DNA of 64,000 nt from assembly GCA_038503075.1 (NCBI GenBank), contig JBCAML010000008.1, positions 868,001 through 932,000 on the forward strand, read 5' to 3'. The position numbers and the translations under genes were made by a program. This DNA is from Gyromitra esculenta (Eukaryota; Ascomycota; Pezizomycetes; Pezizales; Discinaceae). The notes beneath the pieces were generated by a model. The model was not told the DNA's origin. It ran no database searches and was given only the letters and a program-made list of their open reading frames with translations. Below are positions 35,396 to 46,853 of this stretch, one piece after another (the first letter of the stretch is position 1; each line of letters begins with the position of its first letter).

Positions 35396-35851
35396 TATAA
35401 CAAACTTAAACACATTTTTACAATCATAAGAAGTGTTTCTCCTCTACACTTGAGTTTAATGCATCCAAGTCCTGGTTCATCACAACCTGGTAGCTTATCA
35501 AGACATAGTAGACTTCCTGGGGTACAGAACTTTAGTGATGCTGATAACTTGGTTTTAGTTCGACTAGTCGAAAGAGATTGGCCTATTGGAGGTGATGTAT
35601 GGGAAAGAGTAACTCTAGATTATAATTCTTTTGCAAATGCTCAAGGCTGTACTCTTTGAGATTCTAAAGCACTACAAAACAAATTCTAAGAACTTAGACG
35701 AACAAAGAAACCAACTGGTGATCCATAATGCCCTGAGGCAGTAAAATTGGCGAAACAAATATTTGAAAATATGGAGGCAGGGTTAGAAATTTGAGAACTT
35801 GGGACAATTGAAGTTGAAGATAGTTTGGTAGATGGAAGAGGTCAGTATTAA
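35390..35851 (+). pseudogene. Myb/SANT-like (DUF6818-like) gene remnant
   Basis: A single frame is readable across the whole segment, broken only by four stop codons (TGA 35657, TAA 35687, TAA 35726, TGA 35792). No frameshift is needed. The readable protein has the look of the DUF6818/Myb-like group often found with transposons or expanded in fungi and oomycetes: a line like DADNLVLVRLVERDWPIGGD, then WERVTLDYN, KALQNKF and RRTKKPTGDP. At least the first TGA fits a CGA origin. Decay by point mutation alone fits RIP or deamination. The N-terminal end is uncertain because the ATG lies in the LTR border. Confidence 0.6.
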
Positions 35852-36142
35852 AAAACCATGAACCTAATTTTTTAAAATGTAATTTGATTTTACAGACAAT
35901 ATTGCTAAATATATAGAACTCAGGCACCCAGAACAGTCAGGAATTCAAGCCAATTTAAATATTTGAGATATACTACATCAAAGTTCTCATATCCCAAGTT
36001 TTCAAGATTCCAAGAGTTCTTCATCATCATTCTTGCTGGTGAATTGACAAAGTGCCCCGCCATACTTTGCATTTATTACATCTCGCCAACTTGGCTCACA
36101 ACTTGAGCCTCACCACCAAGGCCTATGATTTGCGTCTGACGC

Positions 36143-36562
36143 TTTCATGGATGGTTGTCGTGTTGTGGTACGGGTGTTCGGTTGTTCCGATCGGGTGTAA
36201 AGGTGCTTGGCGTTGTGATTATTCTTTATGTTTCTTTTGGTTTCCATTTACAATGAGTCAGACATGTGTCATCGAAAGGTCGGATTTTGGGTATATAAGC
36301 GAGAGGAATACCCTCCTGTTGTACTTTTCCTTCTTCTTTCCTTAAGCAACGTCTTCTATTGTTTACTCTTGTATTTTACAATACAAACCTTGGTTACACC
36401 TCGTAATCCTTCGCTGTTGCCGTCTTCAAGTCATCACGACTTGATCTACTTGTAGAGCCTGTATAATCTTTGCACACACTCTCACTGTTGGTTTCTCATT
36501 CAAGTAGCATTGCTCATCTTGAGGGATACTCGAGAGCTTGACAAGAAACCCGCTCCTTGAGA
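36143..36562 (+). mobile_element. Solo LTR, subtype A2, duplication GACGC
   Basis: 420 bp, TTTCATGG to CCTTGAGA, flanked by GACGC at 36138-36142 and 36563-36567. Same subtype as 9555-10005. Its hairpins differ from subtype A yet stay paired: TCAAGTC/GACTTGA, and the outer stem TTCAAG/CTTGA. Confidence 0.92.
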
Positions 36563-36574
36563 GACGCCCCTAAC

Positions 36575-36983
36575 TCTCACGGTCGGGTATCTCGTTAAGC
36601 CCTTAAGTATCCCTGCAGGTGAGCAGTGCTACTTAAACGAGGTAACAAAGCGTTCGAGGAGTACAGTGTTTCTACAAGTTCTACGGGTGGTCTATCTCAA
36701 GGCAAGATAAGTGTAGCGAAAGTGGACAGCAACAGCAAGGATTCTGAGGTAGAATCGAGGTAGAATTCAAACAATACAGTAGAAGTGAAACGAGAACGTT
36801 GCTTAAAAAAAGAAGGAGAAGAGAACGAAAACAACCAAAATCCATCGCTTAAATACCCCACGTTCCCTATACAATAACTAATAACCGAATAATAGCCAAA
36901 CAACAAAGACATAGTATAACAACCGAAAACCCTTAGCAACTATTAACTAACCCTGGACCCATTACCTGATTCTATCCGCGAAA
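36575..36983 (-). mobile_element. Solo family-A LTR, duplication CTAAC
   Basis: 409 bp, flanked by CTAAC at 36570-36574 and 36984-36988. It lies only 7 bp of host sequence away from the preceding A2 insertion. Confidence 0.92.
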
Positions 36984-37157
36984 CTAACGCACTGGATGTC
37001 CAAAGTACACAGGACGGAAATCAATCCCCCTGAAGCTCAGGCCTTTCTGTCGGATGCACCTGGCGGGCCCACCAGCGCGTCAGGCGCAATGGACACTTTC
37101 ACCACTCCGCCCTGAGCCTCTCTGATGCTTTCGCTATTGCGCCCTGAGCCAGTCCTG
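36984..37157. other. Spacer, partly MITE-related
   Basis: The first part resembles the inverted complement of the 114-bp element at 28948-29061. The remainder is GC-rich and unassigned. Confidence 0.4.
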
Positions 37158-37253
37158 CATCAGCAAATTATATTGGTCCCAGGGACCCCAATTGTCCCAT
37201 GGGAGGACCTGAAATCTGGGGAGTTCCTGGGCCCATAGGCATAGTCCTGTAAC

Positions 37254-37649
37254 TCTCACGGTTCAGTCCCTTGTTAAGCCCTTCAGTAGTCCTGAAGGTG
37301 AGCAGTGCTACTTTAGACGAGGTACTAACACGTTCGAAGAGTGAGATGTTTCTACAAGTCCTACGAGGTAGTTAACTCCAGGCAAGTTAAGTGCAGCGTA
37401 ATTGTGACAGTGACAGCGAGGGTTCTGAGGTAGAACCGAGATAGTATTCAAACAAGACAGAAGAAGGTAAACAAGAACGTTGCTTAAAAAGAAGAAGAAG
37501 ACAAAGAATGACCGAAATCCGTCGTTTAAATACCCTGTTTTTCCTTATGTATGTCCTATAACTGACAACAACCCAACTACAAAACATTATACAATCCCTG
37601 TGCAATCCTTTCCAAACCCTAACCCCATACCTAACTTTAATCCATGAAA
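37254..37649 (-). mobile_element. Solo family-A LTR inside a family-B LTR
   Basis: 396 bp. The duplication is GTAAC at 37249-37253 and GTAAT at 37650-37654. The C-to-T difference lies at a CpG of the original TGTAACGG end. Confidence 0.88.
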
Positions 37650-38033
37650 GTAATGGATCTAAAATACCGTTACCTGCAGTGAAGTATAATAGTACTGGGC
37701 AAGCAAAGAGATAGTAAGGATCAGCATGAGTGGTGTAGCTACCACATGCTAGAGGATACCTGCTACCCTGCTGTTCCGATGGAGTGGAACCAGTGAGAAT
37801 ACCATTTGCTGACGAGTCAATGATACATCTTCAGTGATACCAGACACAGGAACCTGCTGTGGTGGCGTTCCCAATCCATCTGTGCATGTACCAGCGGCCC
37901 AGAGCCATTGGTGCGGCAACAGGGAAACTATTAAGTGCAGGACACCTCACATGCAACAGTAGACTGATCAGCGCCGATTCCTGTTTCCAGCATAGGCATG
38001 AAATGCAGCTGGTGGATCTTGAAGGTCTAATTG

Positions 38034-39178
38034 CATCAATAAAAGTTAAAAATGATCCCAGGGAATTCCTGTACGGTCCTGGGACACACGGGACTGTAAG
38101 GACACCACCCGGTCTGGTGAGATTCTTTGATACTCCTGGGACCCGCTTATATGTCCCATGGGACTCCCTGAAGCACATGCTTTTAGGCCCAGGGAGAGCT
38201 CTCGTCCTGCTAAGCGACTTGTCATAGTTACCCTACCTACTCTGAAAGTCTCTACATCTTGCTCATATTGTATCATGAATGCCGCAATCGGCGAATTATC
38301 TTTATTAATCTTTGTACAAAAGCTCTCTATATACACACTAAAATATGCCACTTCTGGTGGGGGCGAGAGCTCCTGCTGCTGGCAGAGGTGTAGGAGGCTC
38401 CTGCTGCTTGCGGGGGGTGGAGGAAGCTGTTGCTGGTGGAGTCATGGAAGCTGCTCTTCTTAAGGGGAGCTGTTGCACTTGCTGCTGTTGGGCATCGATG
38501 TTGCTGTTTGAGAAGTGCTGAAAACAACATGTTTTAATAACAAACAGAATAGGCCGGGTAACTATGGGTTTGTAGAGTTAGGGTTCATGGTCCACCAAGA
38601 CCCTCCTGGGACTTGGTCTATTGGTCCTCGGATGTTCCTGGGACGTTCCTGGGACCATATCTCATTGGCCCAGGGACTCCCGAGAAGTCAGGTCTTCCCA
38701 TGGGACAATTTCATGGATAGCAACAGAGTATTGGGTTAGGGTTTTTTTGGGTGGTTGTAATGAATCTTGGGTGTTATTATAATATCTTTGTGCTTTGGTT
38801 AATGTCAGGTTTTGGTCGAGATATGGAAACGCGGGGTATTTAAGCGATGGATTTCGTTCGTTTTTTGTCTTCTTCTTTTCTTTCCTTAAGCAACGTTCTC
38901 GTTTACCTTCTTCGGTACTATTTGAATACCATCTCAATTCTACTTCAGAATCCTCGCTGTCACTGTCCACTTCACGGCACTTATCTCACCCCGTGATAGA
39001 CCTCCACGTAGATCCTGTATAAACATCGCACTCTTCGAAACGTATTGACATCTCGCTTAAATAGCTCTGCTCACCTTCTGGGATACAGAAGGGCTTATCG
39101 AGGGACTCAACCGTGAGAGACAATTGGGGTCACAGGGACATTGGTGAATGTCCCTGGGACCAATATATTTTGCTGATG
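38034..39178. mobile_element. Non-coding element E, copy 1
   Basis: Bounded by CATCAATAAAAG and the inverted TTTTGCTGATG, which are loosely inverted ends. It is inserted in the family-B LTR and itself split by a family-A LTR (38709-39118). The internal CAG/CTG-rich block (about 38355-38490) is short here. Open frames at 38046-38351 and 40303-40647 align in both copies. They differ at many amino-acid-changing sites, so I treat them as non-coding. Confidence 0.65.
38709..39118 (+). mobile_element. Solo family-A LTR, duplication GACAA
   Basis: 410 bp, flanked by GACAA at 38704-38708 and 39119-39123. The leader hairpin is CCTTCTG/CAGAAGG, a compensated version of the usual CCTTCAG/CTGAAGG. Confidence 0.92.
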
Positions 39179-39699
39179 TGGACAGAATAACCGAGGAGTG
39201 CCGGAGAGCGCCGAAGTGATCATTAGTTGAATCCTGAGGTGCCCCGCCCGCAATAGCTTGGCATGTTCTCAGGGTCTTGACAGGCCCTCAGCAGAGTAGA
39301 ACAGAATGAGGATGGTGAGTCAGCAGTACTATAAGGATAGTGCATGACCCCGCCACCTGTTGCTTTTCTTCCCAGTCTCATCAAGTGAATACTATCGAAA
39401 AGAGTCCTTAAGATTATTGAGTACCTTGCACGAAAATACTCTTAACATCTCAACCTGATTTCTAGTATTTGCAAAGGCCGTATTCCTATACCTATTCCCA
39501 CTACAGAGCAATAGGACTACCCCCGTTACAAGTCCCAGGAACGTCCCAAAACCAAAGAACCAAGTCCCAGGAGGGTCTTGGTGGACCATGAACCCTAACC
39601 CTACCAACCGATAGTTACCCGGCCTATTCTGTTTGTTATGAAAACACGTCGTTTTCAGCACTTCTCAAACAGCAACATCGATGCCCAACAGCAGCAAGA

Positions 39700-40350
39700 G
39701 CAACTTCCCCCTACCAGCAGCAGGGGCAGCAACTTCCTCCGCCCCCGCCAGCAGCAGCAAGATCCTCCAGCAGCAGCAAGATCCTCCAGCAGCAGCAGGA
39801 TCCGCCAGCAGCAGGATCCTCTGCCCCCGCCAGCAGCAGCAGCTTCAACGACTCCACCAGCAGCAGCTTCCTTCGCCCCCGCCGGCAGCAGCGGGTTCTG
39901 CCCCCACAAGCGGCAGCAGGTTCCGCCAGCAGCAGGTTCCTCCGCCTCCGCCAGCAGCAGGAGCCTCCTGCGCCTTCCCCTCCGCCAGCAGCAGCAGGTT
40001 CCTCAGCCCCCGCCAGCAGCAGGAGCTTCCTGCGCCTCCGCCTCCGCCAGCAGCAGCAGGGTCCGCCAATAGCACGATCCTCCGCCCCCACCAGCAGCTG
40101 CTTCCACGATTCCACCAGCAGCATGATCCGCCAGCAGCAGGTTCCTCCGCCCCCGCCAGCAGCAGCAAGTTCCGCTAGCAGCAGGTTCCTCTGCCCTCGC
40201 TAGCAACAGCAGCTTCCACAACTCCACCAGCAGCAGCTTTCTCCGCCCCCGCCAGGAGCAGGAGCTTCCTGCTCCTCCGCCTCCACCAGCAGCAGGAGTC
40301 TCATGTGCCTACGCCTCCGCCAGCAGCAGGAGCTTTCGCCGCCGCCAGGA
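39700..40350 (+). repeat. GC-rich CAGCAG/CCGCC minisatellite array
   Basis: Imperfect units such as CCGCCAGCAGCAGGATCC and CTCCGCCCCCGCCAGCAGC fill about 650 bp. The array opens long Pro/Gln/Ser or Cys/Trp frames on every phase of both strands, which are artefacts of composition. Confidence 0.88.
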
Positions 40351-40659
40351 GTGGCATATTTTAGTGTGTATATAGAGAGCTTTTGTACAAAGAATAATAA
40401 AGATAATTTGCCGATTGTGGCATTCATGATACAATATGAGCAAGATGTAGAAGCTTTAGGTGTAGGTAGGGTAACTATGACTAGTCGCTTAGCAGTACCA
40501 GAGCTCTCCCTGGGGCTAAAGCATGTGCTCCCGGGAGTCCCACGGGACACCCAGGGACCCATACCAAAGCATCTCGGGATCAGGTGGTGGTCAAATCGGG
40601 TCTGGCTGTCCCTGATACTCCCAGATACTCCCAGGGACATTTTTTGACTTTTCCTAATG

Positions 40660-42837
40660 CTAGTGGATATTAAGATGCTTTGCTCGTTCAACACTGGTGT
40701 CAACACGCTCTTGCAGCCTTCGTGTAGCAAATGATTGATTTAAAGACACTTGCAAAAGTCCTTCGTCGTCAATGTAGGCCATGTTTGGTTCACTCAGGGT
40801 TGCTCTTGCGGTGCTTAGATTAAAAGCATTAAGTACATATAGAACTGGTGAGGGAGGGGATCCTTGGGGGACTCCAGTTAGGAAGTGAATGATTTTTGAC
40901 TGTTGGCCATCGAAGTGATACTGAATTCCGCGATTGGATAAGAACTAATCGATCCATTTGCAAAGATACTGAGAGAACCCTCGTAGGGTCAGTAGTTCAA
41001 CAAACCTAGAGTGTACAACCTAGTTTAATGCGCCATCGACGTCATTGATTAGGAGGGAAGGTCTTGGAATGGTAGGTGCTCTTTTGTCAGTCCCTTTTAT
41101 CCGTCTTCCAGGTACTTGTGTGGCAGTGTTAGCTTGTGCAGGAGTAAGAATCGTCATGAGTGCATCTATTGCTGATCGTTTAGATATGCTGCCCATATGT
41201 TCACTGGAAAAGGCTTTTAATTTCATAGCATTGTTAACTAGTCGTCTGGTCACAATTTACTCCAATATTCTAGAGACACATGACTGGAGGGATATTAGCC
41301 TGTATGCCTTTGGGTGGTCGTATGTTTCTTTTGATGGCTTGTGTATAGGGATGATCTCTGCGACTTTCCATTGAGGTTGGAGAACTGAATGCCAAAGTAG
41401 CTGGGAGAAGAGAATGGGAAGGACGTCTGACTTAGCTGACTGAATTCTTCGTACAATACTATATGGTATGTCATCGGGTCCAGGTGCTTTGTCTGTTGCG
41501 TTCCGTAGTGCCAGGTTAACTTCTGCAGGAGTGACAGGTAGGTTACCAATTGGGTTGCCACTTGGTATCTTGGGGATCCATCCTTGAGGAATTGGGGACA
41601 AGAGAGCAGGGGATGGTTGGAAAAAGAATTTCGTGAAGAGTTGGCATTTTTCATCTAAGCTTTCTTTTCCGAGGATAGAGGGTGCAGTACGCAATAGTGT
41701 TTTTCTCTGGCCAGATATTACTTGCCAGCCTGTAGATTGAGTGGCGGAGGAGATCTTCCAGTCCCAATAAGTCCAATAGGTGAGTTGAACTTTGGCTTTC
41801 CATTGCTTCTCACATTCCTTCAATTTGTCAGATGATCTTGAGGTGTGTTCCTTCCAATGATATCGTTGTACCACAGTGACTTTCTTCCGGAGTTTTGTGA
41901 GTTCCAGTGTCCACCATGTGACTGCACGTGTTTTGGGTTTAGACATTGGTGTTCATTCATCTATCGTCAGGCTTATTCGGTCAAGAATTGTGTTAGCTGA
42001 TTCTAATGTTGCCTTGGATATCTGCCATTGCCTGCTCGAAGGGTTTATGCATTCAATGCTTTTGTCAAATTTAACCCAATTGGGCTTGTTGTATAGTCTT
42101 CATGGGATGAGGGTGAGGGAGGTAATGCTGAATGTCATCTGAATGAGGCTGTGATTTGATCCATGCCTGTCATTATCTACCACTTGCCAGTGCAAAAGAG
42201 ATTGGTCAGGTAGCTTAGTGAAAGTTAGGTCAGGGATTGTTGGTCCAGTTTTATTGCGAGGAAAGTGGGTGAACACTTCGGAGCTATTAGCAAGGGTCAT
42301 GCCAAAACCTTCCATCATATGAAGGAGATTGTCAACCAGTGCCATATTATTGAGGTACTGCATTCTGTCTTTGTATTCTGGTTTTAAGTCACCATACCAA
42401 CGGGAGTGGTTTGAATTGAAGTCACCAGAAACGATGGCAGATTTAAGAGGTTTGTGGGTTAGGAGGAATAGGTTCTCTTCTTTGCCCTTGGGGGCATAAA
42501 CATTGGTGATTTCCAGTTTTGTTTTATTTATTTGGATAGACATTGAGAGTATGGAGTCATTGTAGGAGCCGATGAGTGTGGGATTCACTCCGTGATCCTT
42601 TTTAATATAAGTCATGCACTTGGGTAACATTTGGGTTGGGACAGGCATGGTGTATCCTGGGATGGTGGGAGGGAGGCCAGTGGTTGATATCCATGGCTCA
42701 TGGAGGAGTAGGCAAAGGGTTGGACATTTCTTATCATGTGGGGAAAGAAACAAGAGTACTGAAAAAGTGGCGGCCTTTTCTCGAGCACAGTTCAGCCTCT
42801 GTACTAAGGCTTTGCCACTAAGGGGTGGTATACTCAT
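40660..42837 (-). pseudogene. Tad-like LINE ORF2: endonuclease and reverse transcriptase, broken and 3'-truncated
   Basis: The N-terminal part (42100-42837) is an exonuclease-endonuclease-phosphatase domain with LLHEPWIS, ITNVYAPKG, SGDFNSNHSRWYGD and a terminal GSNHSLI motif. That domain nicks target DNA in LINEs. The reverse-transcriptase part begins in 41257-41946 (DKAPGPDDIPYSIV, RLISLQSCVSRILE). It continues at 41020-41253 (SLLINDVDGALN) and towards 40770, where the catalytic YIDD is readable. Frame breaks lie near 42100 and 41257. The sequence stops at 40659 against element E, so the RT end, RNase H and tail are missing. Confidence 0.85.
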
Positions 42838-43255
42838 TTTTTGTCGGCTGGAGCCAGTCCCCTCTCACAGTTTTTTTTTTTTTTGTTTAAATCATTTGAC
42901 TGTTGTTTCTAGGTACAAAACCGCTTATGCAACACCAAGGTTATGAAGTCAAAAAACCTATCCCCATCAAATAAACACTCTTATCCACCTGGGTAACAAG
43001 AGAGAACACAAAGGAAAAGATAGCAAAGTACTTCCAAAAGAACAAGACGATGTTCCTGCGATAAACGACTTAATGGTGCAGGTAGAATTGACAGCATATG
43101 CCTATGAGTGAAAAGAGACTTGCAAACAACAACCAAAGAAACAATGGGAAACCATAGAAGAAAGTCTACAGTAAAGCCACAGTGAAAGCAGAGAGCAGCC
43201 AGGAGAAGTTTCCAATCAAAGTTAGTAGGGGTTGAGAAAGTATAAAAAAAATGAC
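42838..43255. other. LINE region between ORF1 and ORF2
   Basis: Contains a T-run near 42872-42885. It aligns in its right part (from about 43140) with 49267-49430 of the second LINE copy. No separate gene was recognised. Confidence 0.6.
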
Positions 43256-45109
43256 CTAAAAGTCCATCTGATCATCTGCTGAGGGGGGTGGTGAAGCCTT
43301 TGAAGGGCGTTTTCATGGATTAAATCGGGTAATGGACAGGGATGGACGATAGGTTGTCACGAGTTATTCTTTTAATATAATGTCTTTGTTGTTTCGGCTA
43401 TGTTTTGGTTAAGCATCAGAGTATGGGAAAAGCGGAGTATTTAAGGGATGGGTTTTTGCCACTTGTTGTACTTTTCCTTTCTTTCTTTAAGCAATGTTCT
43501 TGTTTACCTTCTCCTGTATTATTTGAATACTATCTCGGTTCTACCTCAGAACCCTCGCTGTCGCTGTTTCCTCCATGCTGCACTTAACTCGCCTTGAGTT
43601 AGACCCTACGTAGAACTTGTAGTAATATTGCACTCTTTGAGCGTGTTGTTATCTCACTCAAGTAGCACTGCTCACCTTCAGGGATACTGAAGGGCTTAGT
43701 GAGGTACTCAACCGTGAGAGGTGTGATGGGCAGCTGTTCAGGTGTGACTCATGGGGTCCATCACAGTTGACACACTTGACATGAGTGTGAGAGCAGGGGC
43801 GGCCTTTGATTGAGCAAGTGAGGGTGGGGCAGCTATGAGCTGCAGTGGGATGAAGTCCAACACACCAGCGACAGCATGGTTGGTTGGGACATTTGTTTGT
43901 GTGGTGTCCAAATTTGTGGCATTGGGAACACTGGGTGGAGGGTCCAAAACGGAGTTTGCGTTTGGATCTAACAGTGGTGGAGAAGGCAGATAAGCGAGTG
44001 CGATTGGCAATCTCATTAGCTTTGGGGCCAGAGAGTGTGATAACAATTGAGGAAACTGTTTTCCCTCTTCGTTTTTCAGGTAGAGTGAGCCATCTGGGTG
44101 GTATGTCCATAATAAGGCCAGGGTTGAAGTTGCAGAGTTCTTGTTGAATGGCAAGAGGCTCCATAGAAGTTGGGATACCATGTACAACAAGTTGATGCAG
44201 TGGTTCGTCAAGGTGTAGGGAGCGAGCTCCTGGGATGATGTGGAGAAATTGGCCAACTTTTCTGTAATGAGTGTTGGCAAACATGTTGTTCATGACCGTT
44301 AACGACACATTCTGGGAATGTGTGTCTATTGCCACAGACTGGATGGTAATGGAACCAATGGCAGAGTTGAGTTTATCTCCGAGTTCCGTGGGTGACCCTT
44401 GGGAAAGGGGAGTGCCGTCGCGTTTTACAATCAAATGGCGAGCGCGCATGGTGGGAGATGTTGAGGGAGAGGAAGATGAAATCTTAGGAGCAGGGGCATT
44501 TGTAGCCTGTTTGACCTTTGCTGGTTGGGGCTTTCTCTTGGGTTTGCTGGAAGCCACCTGGGCCCATTGCAAAGGCTTTGGGGCAGGAGGAGCAGGAATT
44601 GCAGCAGCAGGTGCAGGAGGAGGAGGAGCACTGGACGGTGCAGGTGGTGCTGAGGGCGCTGCTTTCCCTACTGTGAGAAGGTGCATGCGCTCTTGTTTGC
44701 TCAGAGTTGGTGACTCTGGAAACATATCAGGGAGAGGTGCTGGACTCTTAGCAGCCTCTTTCAGTAGGGTGACCTCGCTTTGTAGATGCTGGATCATGCT
44801 AAGGAGGGAGGTGAAGTGGATGAGATTCAGTTCGTCAGCCTTTGTAAGGCACTGGCTAACTGTCTTAAGGGTCATGGGGGCTCCTGTAATCCCGTTATCC
44901 TTGTTTAGGATTAACTTAATCCAGTTTGTAGGGTGGGAAAAGACAGGTGGTGATGGAGGAGAGGTGTCAGCTCTCTGCCGTTTCAATGGTGAGGGGGTTC
45001 TTGGTTCCGCCATGGCAGTTGCGGAGGAAGCAGGAGTGGTAGAGGCTTCTCCTCTTTTGAGAGAGGGGAAGAGAGGTGTAAAGATTCTTGCTGTGTCTTC
45101 TGAAGACAT
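43256..45109 (-). pseudogene. Tad-like LINE ORF1 (Gag-like), split by a solo LTR
   Basis: Starts MSSEDTARIF, followed by a Ser/Pro/Ala-rich region and a basic stretch (SKPKRKPQPAK). Then comes an RRM-like/Gag fold region and three zinc knuckles (CSQCHKFGHHTNKC, CRWCVGLHPTAAHSC, CVNCDGPHESHLNSC). This is the arrangement of I/Tad-clade ORF1 proteins, which package LINE RNA. A family-A LTR at 43311-43719 interrupts the final codons. Without it the frame would end at TAG near 43256. The frame upstream of the LTR is otherwise intact. Confidence 0.88.
43311..43719 (+). mobile_element. Solo family-A LTR in LINE ORF1
   Basis: 409 bp, flanked by GGCGT (43306-43310) and GGTGT (43720-43724), one difference. 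The homologous LINE copy at 49 kb lacks it, which gives an empty-site comparison. Confidence 0.9.
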
Positions 45110-45270
45110 GCGATTGGAGTGGTGTTGTTAAAACAAGGATCCAACTTGTTTTTGTGAGCGGGGTAATGAAATTAAGCCAAAGTGCTAAAAACTTTTGGCT
45201 GTGTGTAACGCCGTTGCAACGCAAAAGGTGGTGGTGAACTTTCAATCGGAGAGGTTGTAGCGGGGACGGA
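45110..45270. other. LINE 5' region and junction
   Basis: Sequence before the ORF1 start, up to the point where family-B pol begins. The exact LINE 5' end cannot be fixed without another full-length copy. Confidence 0.4.
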
Positions 45271-45932
45271 GGATGTGTGCAAACTATGGGTATGAACTGA
45301 GGACCAATTGGCCAAATTCAAAGCCAAGTGCAGAATGGGACAACCCAGCGAGTCTGATTAAGGTATCTCAATGGGAAGCCATTTGGCACGCCATGCTGGA
45401 GAACCTGGGGAAGGTGAGAATCAGGATGGCCCATTGGTATGATATCAATTGCCAAAAGGGACCAGAGTTCAAGCCAGGCGATGAAGTGATGCTTGATAGG
45501 CGCAATGTGCCAACAAAGTGACCCATGAAGAAGCTGGACCACAAGAAGTTTGGACCCTTTAAGGTCAAGAGAGCTGTTGGCAAACGGGCATATGAGTTTG
45601 TTCTACCACCACTGATGAAGATACATCCAGTATTCCATGTCAGTCTCCTTGAACCATATAGAGCGCCAGCAGATCCAAGCAGAAGAGCACCTCCGCCGGA
45701 GATAGAGATCATCGAAGGAGAAGAGAATTATGTTGTGAGGGAAGTGGCAGACAGCAGGGTGAATCGCCATAAGAAGAAGGTTGAATACCTGGTATTGTGG
45801 GACGGATATGACAATGAGGATGCTACTTGGGAGCCATGGGAACATCTCCGGCATACTGCTATTGAAGCACTCCTGGACTTCCATAAGAGATACCCCAAGA
45901 AGCCCCAGGACAAGAGAGTTGGCGTGGCATAA
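45271..45932 (+). pseudogene. Family-B Gypsy pol, 3' end (integrase C-terminus and chromodomain)
   Basis: Encodes the end of a second chromovirus lineage, distinct from family A: …FKPGDEVMLDRRNVPTK, HKKFGPFKVKRAVG, IHPVFHVSLLEPY, and a chromodomain (YLVLWDGYDNEDATWEPWEHL). A TGA at 45520-45522 interrupts the frame, possibly from CGA. The 5' side is missing and abuts the LINE. The 3' LTR follows at 46118. Confidence 0.88.
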
Positions 45933-46100
45933 GGCCTATTTCCTACCGTTCCTGTATTAAAAAAGTGTCACAATCATTTCCTTACAAAACCGTTTAGTGG
46001 TATCATTTCCTTTTCGTTTAGACTAGAGGTTTAGACATAGATATAGAGTAGTACCAATAGAGCAATGGTTAGAATACATTATAGATCCCGAAGACAGGAT

Positions 46101-46117
46101 CTAGGAGAGGGAAGTAC
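46101..46117 (+). other. Family-B polypurine tract
   Basis: AGGAGAGGGAAG lies directly before the TGTAACGG start of the LTR, the expected primer site for plus-strand DNA synthesis. It identifies the ~735-bp TG...CA repeats as LTRs rather than DNA transposons. Confidence 0.75.
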
Positions 46118-46853
46118 TGTAACGGATCAACAATACGGTTACCTGCAGTGAAGCATAAGAGTACCAGGCAAGCAGAGAGGTAGTAAGGATCAGCATGAGT
46201 GGTGTGGCTACCACATGCTAGAGGATACCTGCTACCCTGCTGTTCCGATGGAGCGGAACCAGTGAGAATAGCATTAGCTGACAAGCCAATGATATATCTC
46301 CGGTAACACCAAACACAGGAAGCTCCTGTAGTGGCGTTCCCAATCCATCTGTGCATGTACCAGCGGCCCAGAGCCATTGACGCGGCAACAGGGAAACTAT
46401 TAAGTGCAGGACACCTCACATGCAACAGCAGACTGATCAGCGCTGATTCCTGCATCGAGCATAGGCATGGCATGCAGCTGGTGGATCTAGAAGGTCCAAC
46501 TGGATAGAACAACCAAGGAATGCCGGAGAACACTGAAGTGATCATTAGCTGAATCCTGAGGTGCCCCGCCAGCAATAGCTTGGCATGTTCTCAGGGTCTT
46601 GACGGGCCCCCAGCAGAGTAGAACAGAAAGAGGACGGCGAGTCAGCAGCACTATAAAGATAGTGCATAACCCCGCCGCCTGTGGCTCTTCTTCCCAGTCT
46701 CATCAGGCAGAATACTACCAAGTAGAGCCCTTAAGATTATTGAGTACTTTGCACGAAAATACTCTTAACATCTCAACCTGATTTCTAGTATTTGCAACGG
46801 CCATATTCCTATACATATTCCCACTATAGAGCAGTAGGACTACCCCCTTTACA
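46118..46853 (+). mobile_element. Family-B 3' LTR
   Basis: 736 bp, TGTAACGG to CTTTACA, attached to the family-B chromodomain fragment. It contains a CTATAAAG box. It abuts a family-A element at 46854, into which family B may have inserted. Confidence 0.9.

Larger units (their letters stand above)
37248..39530 (+). mobile_element. Solo family-B LTR (split twice), duplication AGTCC
   Basis: The pieces are 37248-37253, 37650-38033 and 39179-39530. Ends are TGTAAC and CGTTACA, with AGTCC at 37243-37247 and 39531-39535. It is interrupted by a family-A LTR near its left end and by element E copy 1 in the middle. Confidence 0.9.
37158..40659. mobile_element. Non-coding element E, copy 2, split by a family-B LTR
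   Basis: The left part is 37158-37247 (CATCAGCAAATTATATTGG, GTCCCAGGGACC...). The right part is 39531-40659, ending …GGGACATTTTTTGAC…CCTAATG. It is the inverted counterpart of copy 1 (38034-39178): the ends, the CCCAGGGAC words and a ~180-bp block near 40350-40530 align. It carries a much longer internal CAGCAG-type minisatellite than copy 1. I see no transposase, so it is probably non-autonomous. Confidence 0.65.

Noticed and set aside
38046..38351. Frame conserved between the two element-E copies (AYFSVYIESFCT..., AFMIQYEQDVE)
   Set aside because: The DNA is conserved equally at all codon positions and the frames end differently, so shared non-coding repeat is the simpler reading.
39638..40227. 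Long Pro/Gln/Ser-rich and Cys/Trp-rich open frames on both strands
   Set aside because: All frames stay open because of the CAGCAG/CCGCC minisatellite. There is no start context, domain or conservation of codons.
40460..40500. GTAACTATGACT resembling the conserved 28S rRNA motif used by R2 elements
   Set aside because: Only about 12 bases match and the neighbouring rRNA sequence is absent. It is probably chance.
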